Of a DNA stretch of 64,000 nt, positions 1-7,940 are shown piece after piece. A program made the position numbers and the translations under genes. The stretch lies in assembly GCF_901827205.1 (NCBI RefSeq), contig NZ_LR594675.1, positions 4,278,001 through 4,342,000 of the forward strand, written 5' to 3'. The notes under the pieces were generated by a model. The model was not told the origin of the DNA. It ran no database searches and saw only the letters and a list, made by a program, of their open reading frames with translations. The stretch's first letter is position 1. Each line of letters starts with the position of its first letter. This DNA comes from Variovorax sp. PBS-H4. Lineage in GTDB: Bacteria > Pseudomonadota > Gammaproteobacteria > Burkholderiales > Burkholderiaceae_C.

Positions 1-51
1 CTGCTGGTAGTCGACCAAGACGAGTTGGGATTGCGAAGCGTCGAGCAGCAT
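1..51 (-). CDS. isochorismatase-family hydrolase, N-terminal fragment
   Basis: Only the first 17 codons lie in the window; the gene runs off the left edge. The reverse strand reads MLLDASQSQLVLVDYQQ from an ATG at 49-51. The Leu-Val-Leu-Val-Asp-x-Gln pattern is the first strand and catalytic Asp of cysteine hydrolases of the isochorismatase/nicotinamidase family (YcaC-like members begin almost identically). Upstream on the same strand are about 100 bp with no gene, then the end of the sugar dehydrogenase, also on the reverse strand. The assignment rests on a very short peptide. Confidence 0.5.
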   Translation of the reverse strand, partial: MLLDASQSQLVLVDYQQ

Positions 52-155
52 GGGAAGCAGGTCTTTCTGGAAAGCAGCAGAGGAATCAGGAGCCCCAGAC
101 CGTACCACCGAAGCTGCCGGTCGGGCTCACGTGCACTGCCGCTCGCCGAACGGGT

Positions 156-1271
156 TCAGTCGGGCAGCAGGCGGATGAGCTTGCCGTCGGATTCGTCGGT
201 CAGCACATAGAGCAGGCCATCCGGCCCCAGCTTGACGTCACGGATGCGGGCCCGGCCTTCGAGCAGCCGGTGCTCCGCCACCACCTTGCCGTCGCGCAGT
301 TCGATGCGATCGAGGTAGCCGAACTTGAGCGAACCCACGAAGAGGTTGCCCTTCCAGGCCGCGCCGTAGCGATCGCTCGTCAGGAAGGCCATGCCCGACG
401 GCGCGATCGAGGGCACCCAGTAGTGCAGCGGCTGCTCCATGCCCTCCTTGCGCGTGATGCCCTCCCCGATCTTGCCGCCGCCGTAGTTCTCGCCGTAGGT
501 GATCACCGGCCAGCCATAGTTGCGACCCGCGACGGGGACGTTGATTTCATCGCCGCCTTGCGGGCCGTGCTCGTGCATCCACAGCTTGCCGTCCGGCGCC
601 AGCGTCGCGCCCTGGCTGTTGCGGTGCCCGTAGCTCCAGATCTCGGGCAAGGCTCCAGGGCGGCCGACGAAGGGGTTGTCCGCGGGCGCCTTGCCGTTCT
701 TGTCGATGCGCACCAGCTTGCCGAGGTGGTTGTCGAGCGTCTGGGCGTCTTCCTTGTGGCTGAAGCGGTCGCCAAGGGTCAGGAACAGGGTGCCGTCCCT
801 GGCCTCGACGATGCGGCAACCAAAATGAGCACGGCTGTCAACCTTGGGGCGCTGGCTGAAGATGACGCGCACGTTGTCGAGCCGGCTGCCGTCGGTGGAA
901 AGCTGCCCACGCGCAAGCGCTGTACTGTTGGCTCCGCCGCCTGCCGCGGGCTCGGAGAAGCAAAAGTAGACGGTGCGGTTCTTGTCGAAGTCCGAGTCCA
1001 CCAGCACGTCGAGCAAGCCACCCTGGCCACCGGCCGCGACGGGCGGGATTCCCGCAACGGGTTCCCCCACCTTGCCATCGGCAGCGACCATCCGCATGCG
1101 GCCCGCCTTCTCGGTCACGAGGAAGCGGCTGGCCGGGAGAAAGGCCACGCCCCAGGGGTTCTGGAGGCCGGACGCGATGACTTCCGGCCGAGGAGCCGCG
1201 GCGGCGGTGCCGACAACGGCAGGCAGGAAGCCAGCGACTAGAAGTGTGCTCCGCAGGAACGACGCATTCAT
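156..1271 (-). CDS. PQQ-dependent aldose sugar dehydrogenase (YliI/Asd-like), secreted
   Basis: 371 residues. Residues 1 to about 25 form a Sec signal peptide (hydrophobic core LLVAGFLPAVVGTAAAA). The rest is a six-bladed beta-propeller of the glucose/sorbosone dehydrogenase family. Family motifs are visible: LQNPWGVAFLP near the N terminus, HFGCRIV, GHRNSQG and EHGPQGGDEIN, which shape the PQQ pocket, and WVPSIAPSGMAF. By family it oxidises aldoses in the periplasm and donates electrons to quinone or cytochrome. The start is supported by AAAGGG just upstream. It diverges from the NlpC/P60 gene across an AT-rich spacer. Family assignment is firm; the real sugar is unknown. Confidence 0.88.
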   Translation of the reverse strand: MNASFLRSTLLVAGFLPAVVGTAAAAPRPEVIASGLQNPWGVAFLPASRFLVTEKAGRMRMVAADGKVGEPVAGIPPVAAGGQGGLLDVLVDSDFDKNRTVYFCFSEPAAGGGANSTALARGQLSTDGSRLDNVRVIFSQRPKVDSRAHFGCRIVEARDGTLFLTLGDRFSHKEDAQTLDNHLGKLVRIDKNGKAPADNPFVGRPGALPEIWSYGHRNSQGATLAPDGKLWMHEHGPQGGDEINVPVAGRNYGWPVITYGENYGGGKIGEGITRKEGMEQPLHYWVPSIAPSGMAFLTSDRYGAAWKGNLFVGSLKFGYLDRIELRDGKVVAEHRLLEGRARIRDVKLGPDGLLYVLTDESDGKLIRLLPD

Positions 1272-1344
1272 GGCAACCCTTTCAGACCGATGCTAGAAAA
1301 ATTTCGTACAACCGCAATCAATCAATTCAAAACTTTTGGATTAC

Positions 1345-1408
1345 AGGTTTGTAAAACCTTATCAGCCATAACTTCAACTTTACAATTCATGCAAATTCAA
1401 TTTGTAAA
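1345..1408. promoter_or_regulatory. AT-rich divergent regulatory region with repeated TTGTAAA boxes
   Basis: The spacer 1272-1495 is far more AT-rich than its neighbours. It carries TTGTAAA at 1349-1355, its inverse TTTACAA at 1379-1385, and TTGTAAA again at 1402-1408. The first copy sits inside a perfect hairpin AGGTTT-GTA-AAACCT (1345-1359). The arrangement, between two divergent genes, looks like a multi-box operator. No regulator can be named. Confidence 0.4.
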
Positions 1409-1459
1409 AACTCGTTTATTGACAACAAGTTACATGCATAATCGCGACTTCGCTTGAAA

Positions 1460-1488
1460 TTGACATCGCTTTTTGTCGTCCATATCCT
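1460..1488 (+). promoter_or_regulatory. predicted sigma70 promoter of the NlpC/P60 gene
   Basis: A perfect -35 box TTGACA (1460-1465) is followed by a 17-bp spacer and TATCCT (1483-1488). Transcription would begin near 1495, right at the ATG at 1496, so the mRNA could be leaderless. No ribosome site is visible before that ATG. Confidence 0.45.
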
Positions 1489-1495
1489 ACGCGCC

Positions 1496-2053
1496 ATGCG
1501 TTTTTTTCTCCTACCCGCCTTCCTCCTGATTGCTGTCGCGGCCCACGCCGCGCCGCTGCAGGACCCGCCTGAAGAGCTGGAGGCCATGGTGGCCGACAAG
1601 GGCGTCATCAGCCAGTTCCATCAAGTCCGCCAGAGCGTGGTGGCCCGTACGTCCGATCTGGTCGTGACGGCGATTGGATTTCTGGGCGTCCCGTACCGCC
1701 GCGGCGGCAACACGGCGGAAACCGGCTTCGACTGCAGCGGCTTCGTGCGCGCCATGTACAACCAGACGGTGGGCCATCTGCTGCCGCGCCGCGCCGAAGA
1801 GCAGGCCGCTGCCACGCAGAAGATCGAACGCGACGACCTCAAGCCGGGCGACCTGGTGTTCTTCAATACCATGCGCCGCGCGTTCAGCCATGTCGGAATC
1901 TATGTCGGTGACGGCAAGTTCATCCACGCGCCCAGGACCGGCGCCGAAGTTCGGGTCGAGAGCATGAACGGCAGCTACTGGCAACGCCGCTTCAACGGGG
2001 CCCGCCGCGTGCTGGCCACGCAGGACGAGGGCAAAGCCGGCAGCGGCGACTGA
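1496..2053 (+). CDS. secreted NlpC/P60 family peptidoglycan hydrolase
   Basis: 185 residues from the ATG at 1496, which gives a clean signal peptide (MRFFLLPAFLLIAVAAHAAP). An NlpC/P60 cysteine peptidase domain follows from about residue 60. Its catalytic Cys is C80 in FDCSGFVRAMY and its His is H132 in FSHVGIYVGDGKFIHAP. Family members cut peptide bridges of the cell wall in the periplasm. An in-frame TTG at 1454 would add 14 residues that spoil the signal peptide, so it was not used. No partner cell-wall gene is adjacent. Confidence 0.88.
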   Translation: MRFFLLPAFLLIAVAAHAAPLQDPPEELEAMVADKGVISQFHQVRQSVVARTSDLVVTAIGFLGVPYRRGGNTAETGFDCSGFVRAMYNQTVGHLLPRRAEEQAAATQKIERDDLKPGDLVFFNTMRRAFSHVGIYVGDGKFIHAPRTGAEVRVESMNGSYWQRRFNGARRVLATQDEGKAGSGD

Positions 2054-2302
2054 TCGTTCCGGAATTCATGCGAGCGTCCCTGCGAAGCACCGCAGACGCG
2101 CGATTCGTTCCACAGCGTAGCCGTTCCACCGCCGGGCGGCCGCGTCTTCTTTGTCTCCACGTTCCGCAATGCGCCAGCGGCCATGGCGCGCATGTTCAAC
2201 GGAACTGGCGCACCCGACCAAGCGCCATCCCCCTCCAAGCTTGATGCTGCGTTGCCGGTTCGACCAACGACCGGATTTCTCGCCATCATCTTGGAGATCC
2301 TC

Positions 2303-3292
2303 ATGGACATCACGCGTCGGCGCATCACGAAGGTGCTCGCTGCCTCCCCTTTTCTCCTGCCGGCCGCCAGGAGTGCCTTTGCATTTCAGGCGCTCGAGTC
2401 GACGTCGCTGATCTGCGGCTTTGCTGCCGGAGGCACGGCGGACACCATGTGCCGCAGGGTCGCGCCCAGGTTGTCGCCAGGCTACGCCAAAGTCGCCCTC
2501 ACCGACAACCGCACCGGCGCGGCCGGGCAGATTGCCATCACCTACGTCAAGGGCCGGCCCGCCGACGGCACGTCGGTGTTGATGACGCCCACGTCGATGC
2601 TCACGATCTATCCGCACATCTACAAGCGCCTCGCCTACGACCCCGCGGTCGACGTCACGCCGGTCTCCCTCGGCTGCGTCTTCGACTACGGCTTTGCCGT
2701 CGGGCCGGCGGTACCCGTTGGCGTGCGCACCGCGCCGGAGTTTCTCGAATGGGCCAAGGCGCATCCGGAAGGCGCAAATTACGGATCGCCCGGCGCCGGC
2801 ACCACGGCGCATTTCATCGGCAACCTGCTCGGCAGGAGCGCCGGCATCGACATGCGTCATGCGGCATATCGAGGAACGCAGCCGGCCATGCTCGATCTGC
2901 TCGGCGGCAACGTCTCCGCGGTGGTGGGCCCCGTGGGCGACATCAGCCAGCACCTGGTCACCGGGAAGGTGCGCATCCTCGCCGTCTCCGCCAACAAGCG
3001 CAGCCGCTTCGCGCCCTCGGTGCCGACCTTTGCCGAGCAAGGGCTCAAGGACATGGCGCATACCGAGTGGTTCGGCTTCTACCTTCCGGCCAAGGCACCG
3101 AAAGAACTGGTCGACCGGCTCAACGCCGAGCTCAGGACGGCGCTCGCGACGCAGGACGTGACGGACGGCCTCGCCACCTTCGGGCTCGAGGCGATGAGTT
3201 CGTCCTCGGATGAACTGCGCACCCTGGTCGCCAAGGACACGATCAAGTGGAGCTCGATCGTAAAGGACGTGGGCTTCACGGTCGAGAGCTGA
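2303..3292 (+). CDS. Bug/TctC-type tripartite tricarboxylate solute-binding protein
   Basis: 329 residues. The start at 2303 follows GGAGAT with good spacing. A signal peptide with an Arg-rich front (MDITRRRITK) precedes the mature protein. Family landmarks are GFAAGGTADTMCRRVA near the N terminus, NYGSPGAGTTAHFIG mid-protein, and RSRFAPSVPTFAEQG. Bug proteins bind carboxylates or similar small molecules in the periplasm. No TctA/TctB membrane partners are nearby, which is usual for the expanded Bug families of Burkholderiales. It is convergent with the bicupin gene. The 249 bp upstream (2054-2302) hold no recognisable gene. The ligand is unknown. Confidence 0.85.
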   Translation: MDITRRRITKVLAASPFLLPAARSAFAFQALESTSLICGFAAGGTADTMCRRVAPRLSPGYAKVALTDNRTGAAGQIAITYVKGRPADGTSVLMTPTSMLTIYPHIYKRLAYDPAVDVTPVSLGCVFDYGFAVGPAVPVGVRTAPEFLEWAKAHPEGANYGSPGAGTTAHFIGNLLGRSAGIDMRHAAYRGTQPAMLDLLGGNVSAVVGPVGDISQHLVTGKVRILAVSANKRSRFAPSVPTFAEQGLKDMAHTEWFGFYLPAKAPKELVDRLNAELRTALATQDVTDGLATFGLEAMSSSSDELRTLVAKDTIKWSSIVKDVGFTVES

Positions 3293-3311
3293 CGACCCGC
3301 GAAGAACAGGC

Positions 3312-4067
3312 CTACTGCTGCACGTAGTTGTAGGTCCCCACTCCCTGGAGGATGAGCACTTCGCAAGGCGTGCCACCGAGGCCTGACACGAAGTGCGGCA
3401 CGCCCGCGGCGACCTCGTGCACATCGCCCGGCGCGAGTTCGACGACGCGCTCCGGCGAACGCGTGGCGATACGCAGCGTTCCCTTGACGCAGAAGAACGT
3501 GTCCGCGATGTTGTCGTGCGAATGCCATGGCACGCATTCGCGGACACCGTGCCCTTGGAAAATGAGGCGCAAGCCTGGCGGTGCAGCGATCACATCCATT
3601 CGGCTGAAGCCTGCGGCGAAGCTTGCGTAGTCGGTGGCCTCGTCATGAAGCGCTTCCTGGATCTGCTCGCCGGACGCGCGTGATCGCTCGATCACATAGT
3701 CCAGGCTCGGCGGATCGACCGCCAGCGCCGCCAGGGAGTTGCCGTACTCGAAGACGGTGAAGTCGATCTCGCAGCCGTCCGCCGCATACACGCTCATCGC
3801 CACGTTGGGTGGCACCGTGTAGTGCTCGCCGCGCTTCAGGGTGTTCTTGAAGGGCGGCTTCCGGATCTGGACGGCCAGCCCGTCCGAGTGGGCGTACACC
3901 ATGGTGCGCGAGTCGGGCTTGACATGCCACGGCACAGCCGTGCCGCGATCCAGCCGCACGTGGCGCGCGCGCAGGCCCTCGACTTCGGCGATGGCGCTTG
4001 TTGTGCCGGGGTTCGCATTTGCGTAGGGGTCTGCATGTAGCTGTGGGGCGTGATCGATGTGAGCCAT
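3312..4067 (-). CDS. two-domain cupin (bicupin) protein, possible dioxygenase or isomerase
   Basis: 251 residues from the ATG at 4065-4067; an in-frame ATG at 4077-4079 is a possible alternative. There are two beta-barrel cupin halves. The N-terminal half keeps a single His in PWHVKPDS. The C-terminal half has the metal-site signature VPWHSHDNIADTFFCVKG and the second motif PGDVHEVAAGVPHFV, so only the second barrel looks able to bind metal. The gene is convergent with the Bug receptor and divergent from the ABC transporter. It may act on the imported compound, but no reaction can be assigned. Confidence 0.6.
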   Translation of the reverse strand: MAHIDHAPQLHADPYANANPGTTSAIAEVEGLRARHVRLDRGTAVPWHVKPDSRTMVYAHSDGLAVQIRKPPFKNTLKRGEHYTVPPNVAMSVYAADGCEIDFTVFEYGNSLAALAVDPPSLDYVIERSRASGEQIQEALHDEATDYASFAAGFSRMDVIAAPPGLRLIFQGHGVRECVPWHSHDNIADTFFCVKGTLRIATRSPERVVELAPGDVHEVAAGVPHFVSGLGGTPCEVLILQGVGTYNYVQQ

Positions 4068-4288
4068 GGTCACCACCATAGCTCGAACCCTGGCGCACGG
4101 CTGGCTCGTGGACGCCATGGTTCTTGCACGTCCGCGCCAGGCAAGAGCCGCCATGCGCGGCTCGCTCGGTCGTGCGCGGGTGGCATTTCAGGGCCATGGA
4201 TCTGGCGTTAGCGAACAAGCCGCGTCTGCGTGGCCGCTGTACCTTCAATCCACTGAATCACACATCGCAACACCGAGGAGTATCCACC
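4068..4288. promoter_or_regulatory. divergent promoter region, bicupin / ABC transporter operon
   Basis: 221 bp between divergent genes with no coding potential of its own. It must hold the promoter of the transporter operon, but no convincing -35/-10 pair was found, which fits an activator-dependent promoter. The only clear signal is the ribosome site GAGGAG at 4275-4280. Confidence 0.35.
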
Positions 4289-5395
4289 GTGTCCACGCCT
4301 GCCGATCCAACGCCCCTCTCACCAACCAACGCCTTTCGCCAAACGCTCTGCGCCATCGTACTGGGCGCATGCACGACGCTTGCCAGTGCGCAGGCCGCGG
4401 GCAGCCTGGCCAGGCATGGCGACATCACACCCCTTTGCGGAACCAAGCCGGCTGTCGTCGGACTGACCGACGGCTTCGGTGGGGCAGCATGGTTCAAGAC
4501 CACGGCGCAGGAGTTCAAGGACGAACTGTCCAAGTGCAAGAACGTCACCAAGGTCATCTACCTCAATGCCAACGGCAGCCAGCAGAAGTACAACAGCGAC
4601 ATCAACAGCCTGGTCTCGCAGGGCGTGAACGTGCTCGTGTCGTTCACGCACTTCGGCGATGCGTCGCTTCCGGTGCTTCGCAATGCGACCAAGGCCGGCG
4701 TCACTGTCGTGCCCTTCTTCTCGAAGATCAGCGGAACGCCGGGCAAGGACTATGTGGACGTGGTCTACCAGGACCCGGGCCCGAACGGCGTGATGTGGGC
4801 CGACTTCCTGGCGAAGACGGTGAAGTCCGGCAAGGTGATCTTCCTGGGTGGGCCTCCCGGCGCAACGTCGTCACAGGGCTTCATGGATGCCTTCAAGGCA
4901 GGCCTCCAGAAGTATCCCAACCTGAAACTGGTGGAGCCGAACTATGTCGTCACCAACTGGAACCCGGCCGATGCCCAGAAGGCGGTCACCGGCCTCATCG
5001 CCAAGCACGGCAAGATCGACGGGATCGCCTCCGACTACGGCCTGACGACCAACGCGGCGATCAAGGCCTTCGAGCAGGCCGGCCTGCCCATCCCCGCACA
5101 AGCCACGCTCGCGAGCAGCAACGAGCTCAACTGCAAGTACCTCGAGTACAAGAAGGCCGGCAAGGCTTGGCAATACCTCTCGCTGGACGGCACGACCACG
5201 CTGGCCCGCGCCGCGGAGCGCAGGGCAATGGCAGCCTACTCCGGCGCCAAGTTCAACGAGCCGCTTGCCTGGAGCCCCTACGCCTACGTGGACAGCAGCG
5301 CGGGCGTGGACCCCAAGTGCGACGCGTCGTTCCCACCTGACGCGGACCTTTCGGGCCAGTTGTCCATCGCCGCGCTCAAGGAACTCTTCAACTGA
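4289..5395 (+). CDS. periplasmic substrate-binding protein of a CUT2/ribose-type ABC transporter
   Basis: 368 residues. The GTG at 4289 was chosen because GAGGAG lies 8 bases upstream and a Sec signal peptide follows (core LCAIVLGACTTLASAQA). The body is a periplasmic-binding fold of the ribose-binding type with a typical opening strand (AVVGLTDGFGGAAWFKT) and a hinge-region GKIDGIASDYGLTTNAAIKAFEQAGL. Four cysteines after the signal (LCGTK, SKCKN, LNCKY, PKCDA) could form disulfides. It is the first gene of a same-strand run through the fused ATPase/permease, second permease, AtzG-like protein, amidase and acyl-CoA synthetase. The ligand is therefore more likely an amide, nitrile or acyl compound than a sugar; that is inference. 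Confidence 0.85.
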   Translation: MSTPADPTPLSPTNAFRQTLCAIVLGACTTLASAQAAGSLARHGDITPLCGTKPAVVGLTDGFGGAAWFKTTAQEFKDELSKCKNVTKVIYLNANGSQQKYNSDINSLVSQGVNVLVSFTHFGDASLPVLRNATKAGVTVVPFFSKISGTPGKDYVDVVYQDPGPNGVMWADFLAKTVKSGKVIFLGGPPGATSSQGFMDAFKAGLQKYPNLKLVEPNYVVTNWNPADAQKAVTGLIAKHGKIDGIASDYGLTTNAAIKAFEQAGLPIPAQATLASSNELNCKYLEYKKAGKAWQYLSLDGTTTLARAAERRAMAAYSGAKFNEPLAWSPYAYVDSSAGVDPKCDASFPPDADLSGQLSIAALKELFN

Positions 5396-5422
5396 TCGCA
5401 GGCGCCACCGGTGGATCCAGCC

Positions 5423-7930
5423 ATGGACGAAGCTCCAACTCCTCGCCCCGCGCTTGCCATGCTCGGCGTGAGCAAGACCTACGGCGCCGTGCGTGCGCTC
5501 AACGACGTGAGCCTGGTCGTGCATCCGGGAACGGTGCACGGCCTCATCGGGCAGAACGGCGCGGGCAAGTCCACGCTGATGGGCGTGGCCTCGGGCGCGG
5601 TGGTGCCGGACAAGGGCCAGGTGTCGATAGACGGCACACCGAGCCTGGGTGAACCGAGCACGGCGCGGGGGCTCGGCCTCGCCATCGTGCGGCAGGAGCC
5701 GGCTTTGATGCCCGACCTGACCGTCGCGGAGAACCTGTACCTCGGCGTGCCCGAAGCGCTTCGGCCTGACATCTCCGCGCTCGATGCGTGGACGCTCGAT
5801 CTACTGCGCAAATGGCGACCCGACATGACGATCGAGCCGGGGGCGCGCGTCAACACCTTGAGTGCCGAGCAGCGCTTCATCGTGGACATCGTGCGGGCGC
5901 TGGCGGTGAACCCGCGCGTGCTCGTGTTGGACGAACCCACCGAGCATCTGCAGGCCGACGACGTCGAGCGCCTCTTCGCCTGCATCGAGAGCGTCACGGC
6001 GCGAGGCGCCGGCGTCGTCTATATCTCCCACCGCATTCGCGAAGTGCGGCAGATCGCCGACAGCATCACGGTGCTGCGCGACGGCAAGGGCCAGGGAACC
6101 TTCGAGGTCGACGGACTGAGCGAGGACAAGATCATCGAGCTGATCGTCGGTGCGTCGGTGAGCGCCGAATTCCCCCCCAAGGCGCACGCACGGGGGCACG
6201 ACGGGGCGATCCTCGAGGTTGCGGGCTACAGCGGTGCTGGCATTGCCGATGTCTCGATAAAGCTCTTTCCCGGCGAGATCGTCGGCCTTGCCGGCGTCGA
6301 GGGCAACGGGCAACGGGAGTTTCTGCGATCGTTGGCCGGGCTCGCCGCGGCCCATGGATCCCTGAACGTGCGCGGCAAGCCGGTCAACCTGCGTCACCCC
6401 GACCAGGCGGCACGGGCCGGGGTTCAATACATCTCCAACGACCGGCATGGCGAAAGCGTGTTCGAGGATCTCTCGCTCACCGCCAACTTCAGCCTGCGCA
6501 GTCTCCGCCAAGACCTGCGGTGCGGCCTGGTCGATACGCGCAAAGAGTCGCGACGCGCGGACGCGGCGCTTCGGGCGCTGTCGGTCAAGTTCGGCAGCAA
6601 GGATGACCCCATCCGCTCGCTCTCGGGCGGCAACCAGCAGAAGGTCGTGATCGGCGGCATGCTGGCCTCGGAGCCGGCCATCCTGCTGGTCGACGAACCC
6701 ACGCAGGGCGTGGATGTGGGCTCTCGCCTGGAGATCTATCGGATCCTGCGCGATACGGTGCGCGAGGGCAAGGGAGCGGTAGTGCTGTCATCGGATGCCG
6801 CAGAACTCGCGGGTCTCTGCGACCGGGTTCTCGTGTTCTCGCGAGGCTCGATCGCCGCCGAGCTGTTGGGCGACGCCGTGACAGAGAGCGGCATCATCGG
6901 CGCGATCCTGACTGCCACCAACACGCGACAGCACGCGCACAAGCGCAAGGCCGCAAAGCCCGCGTCGCGGATCTGGGCACAGTCCCTGGCCACCGATTGG
7001 GCGCCCATCGCGATGGTTTCCATCGTGGTGCTGCTGCTGGGCGCCTACACTGCAGCCGTCAACGAGAGCTATCTCAGCGCACGCAACCTCAGCGGCATGC
7101 TCGCGCTCGTTTCCACGCTCGCACTGGTAGCGTGTGCGCAGCAGGCGCTGATGCTGGTCGGCGGCATCGATCTGTCGGTCGGTCCCCTGATGGGTCTCAT
7201 CGTCGTCGGCCAGTCTTTCATCCTCGACGGGCCGTTGTCGAGCATGGGCGTGATCGCCAGCATCGCAACGATCCTGACCGTGGCCTTGCTGGTCGGCGCG
7301 TTCAACTGGTTCCTGGTCGAACCCATCGGACTGCATCCGATGGTGGCAACGCTGGCCACCTACATGGCGCTGCAGGCGGTGTCGCTCATGTTGCGGCCGA
7401 CCTCGGCCGGCATGATCAACGAGGCCGTGACGGACGCCATCAATCTGCAGATCGGCTTCGTGCCACTCACGCTGCTGGCTGCAGTCGCCCTGGCGCTGTG
7501 CCTGGACTTTGCGCTGTTCCGGCGCTACGTGGGCATGTCGTTGCGAGGCCTGGGCTCCAACGTCAACTCGGCGCGGCTCGCAGGCATCGCGCCGGCCAGG
7601 ACGCGGCTGATCGCCTATCTCGCGTGCTCGCTGATCGCCGGGCTCGCGTCCATTCCGCTGCTCGGCCAAGTTGGCATCGGGGACCCTCGCGCCGGTATCG
7701 ACTACACCCTGACGAGCATCGCCGCCGTCGTCATCGGTGGTGGCAGCCTCCATGGCGCGCGGGGCTCGTTCGTCGGGGCGCTGCTGGGCGCGTTGCTCAT
7801 TGCGCAGGTGAACGTCGTCACCGCGTTCATCGGGCTGAGCGAGACATGGCAGGCCTATCTGCTCGGCGCGATGATCATCGCGGCCGTCGCCGTGCACTCC
7901 AAGAGCCGCCACCTCGTGCTTGCAAGCTAG
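5423..7930 (+). CDS. ABC transporter, two ATPase domains fused to a permease domain
   Basis: 835 residues; start ATG 5423 with GGTGG upstream (an in-frame GTG lies at 5411). Residues 1 to about 245 are the first nucleotide-binding domain: Walker A GQNGAGKST (K49) and Walker B VLVLDEPTEHL, with an altered signature LSAEQRF. Residues about 250-500 are the second: a degenerate Walker A (GVEGNGQ), signature LSGGNQQKVVIGG and ILLVDEPTQGVD, the RbsA/MglA pattern. From about 520 to the end is a multi-helix RbsC-like permease (GGIDLSVGPLMGL, GGGSLHGARGSFVGALLG). ATPase and permease are normally separate in this class. The stop at 7928-7930 lies ten bases before the next gene. Confidence 0.9.
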   Translation: MDEAPTPRPALAMLGVSKTYGAVRALNDVSLVVHPGTVHGLIGQNGAGKSTLMGVASGAVVPDKGQVSIDGTPSLGEPSTARGLGLAIVRQEPALMPDLTVAENLYLGVPEALRPDISALDAWTLDLLRKWRPDMTIEPGARVNTLSAEQRFIVDIVRALAVNPRVLVLDEPTEHLQADDVERLFACIESVTARGAGVVYISHRIREVRQIADSITVLRDGKGQGTFEVDGLSEDKIIELIVGASVSAEFPPKAHARGHDGAILEVAGYSGAGIADVSIKLFPGEIVGLAGVEGNGQREFLRSLAGLAAAHGSLNVRGKPVNLRHPDQAARAGVQYISNDRHGESVFEDLSLTANFSLRSLRQDLRCGLVDTRKESRRADAALRALSVKFGSKDDPIRSLSGGNQQKVVIGGMLASEPAILLVDEPTQGVDVGSRLEIYRILRDTVREGKGAVVLSSDAAELAGLCDRVLVFSRGSIAAELLGDAVTESGIIGAILTATNTRQHAHKRKAAKPASRIWAQSLATDWAPIAMVSIVVLLLGAYTAAVNESYLSARNLSGMLALVSTLALVACAQQALMLVGGIDLSVGPLMGLIVVGQSFILDGPLSSMGVIASIATILTVALLVGAFNWFLVEPIGLHPMVATLATYMALQAVSLMLRPTSAGMINEAVTDAINLQIGFVPLTLLAAVALALCLDFALFRRYVGMSLRGLGSNVNSARLAGIAPARTRLIAYLACSLIAGLASIPLLGQVGIGDPRAGIDYTLTSIAAVVIGGGSLHGARGSFVGALLGALLIAQVNVVTAFIGLSETWQAYLLGAMIIAAVAVHSKSRHLVLAS

Positions 7931-7940
7931 GGTGAAGCAA

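Noticed and set aside
1..210. Forward reading LLVVDQDELGLRSV resembling a response-regulator start
   Set aside because: The forward frame degenerates at once, while the reverse strand gives a sensible isochorismatase-family N terminus with an ATG at 49-51.
1419..1424. A second TTGACA upstream of the NlpC/P60 gene
   Set aside because: No -10-like hexamer lies 16-18 bases downstream (the region reads tcgcga); the box at 1460 fits far better.
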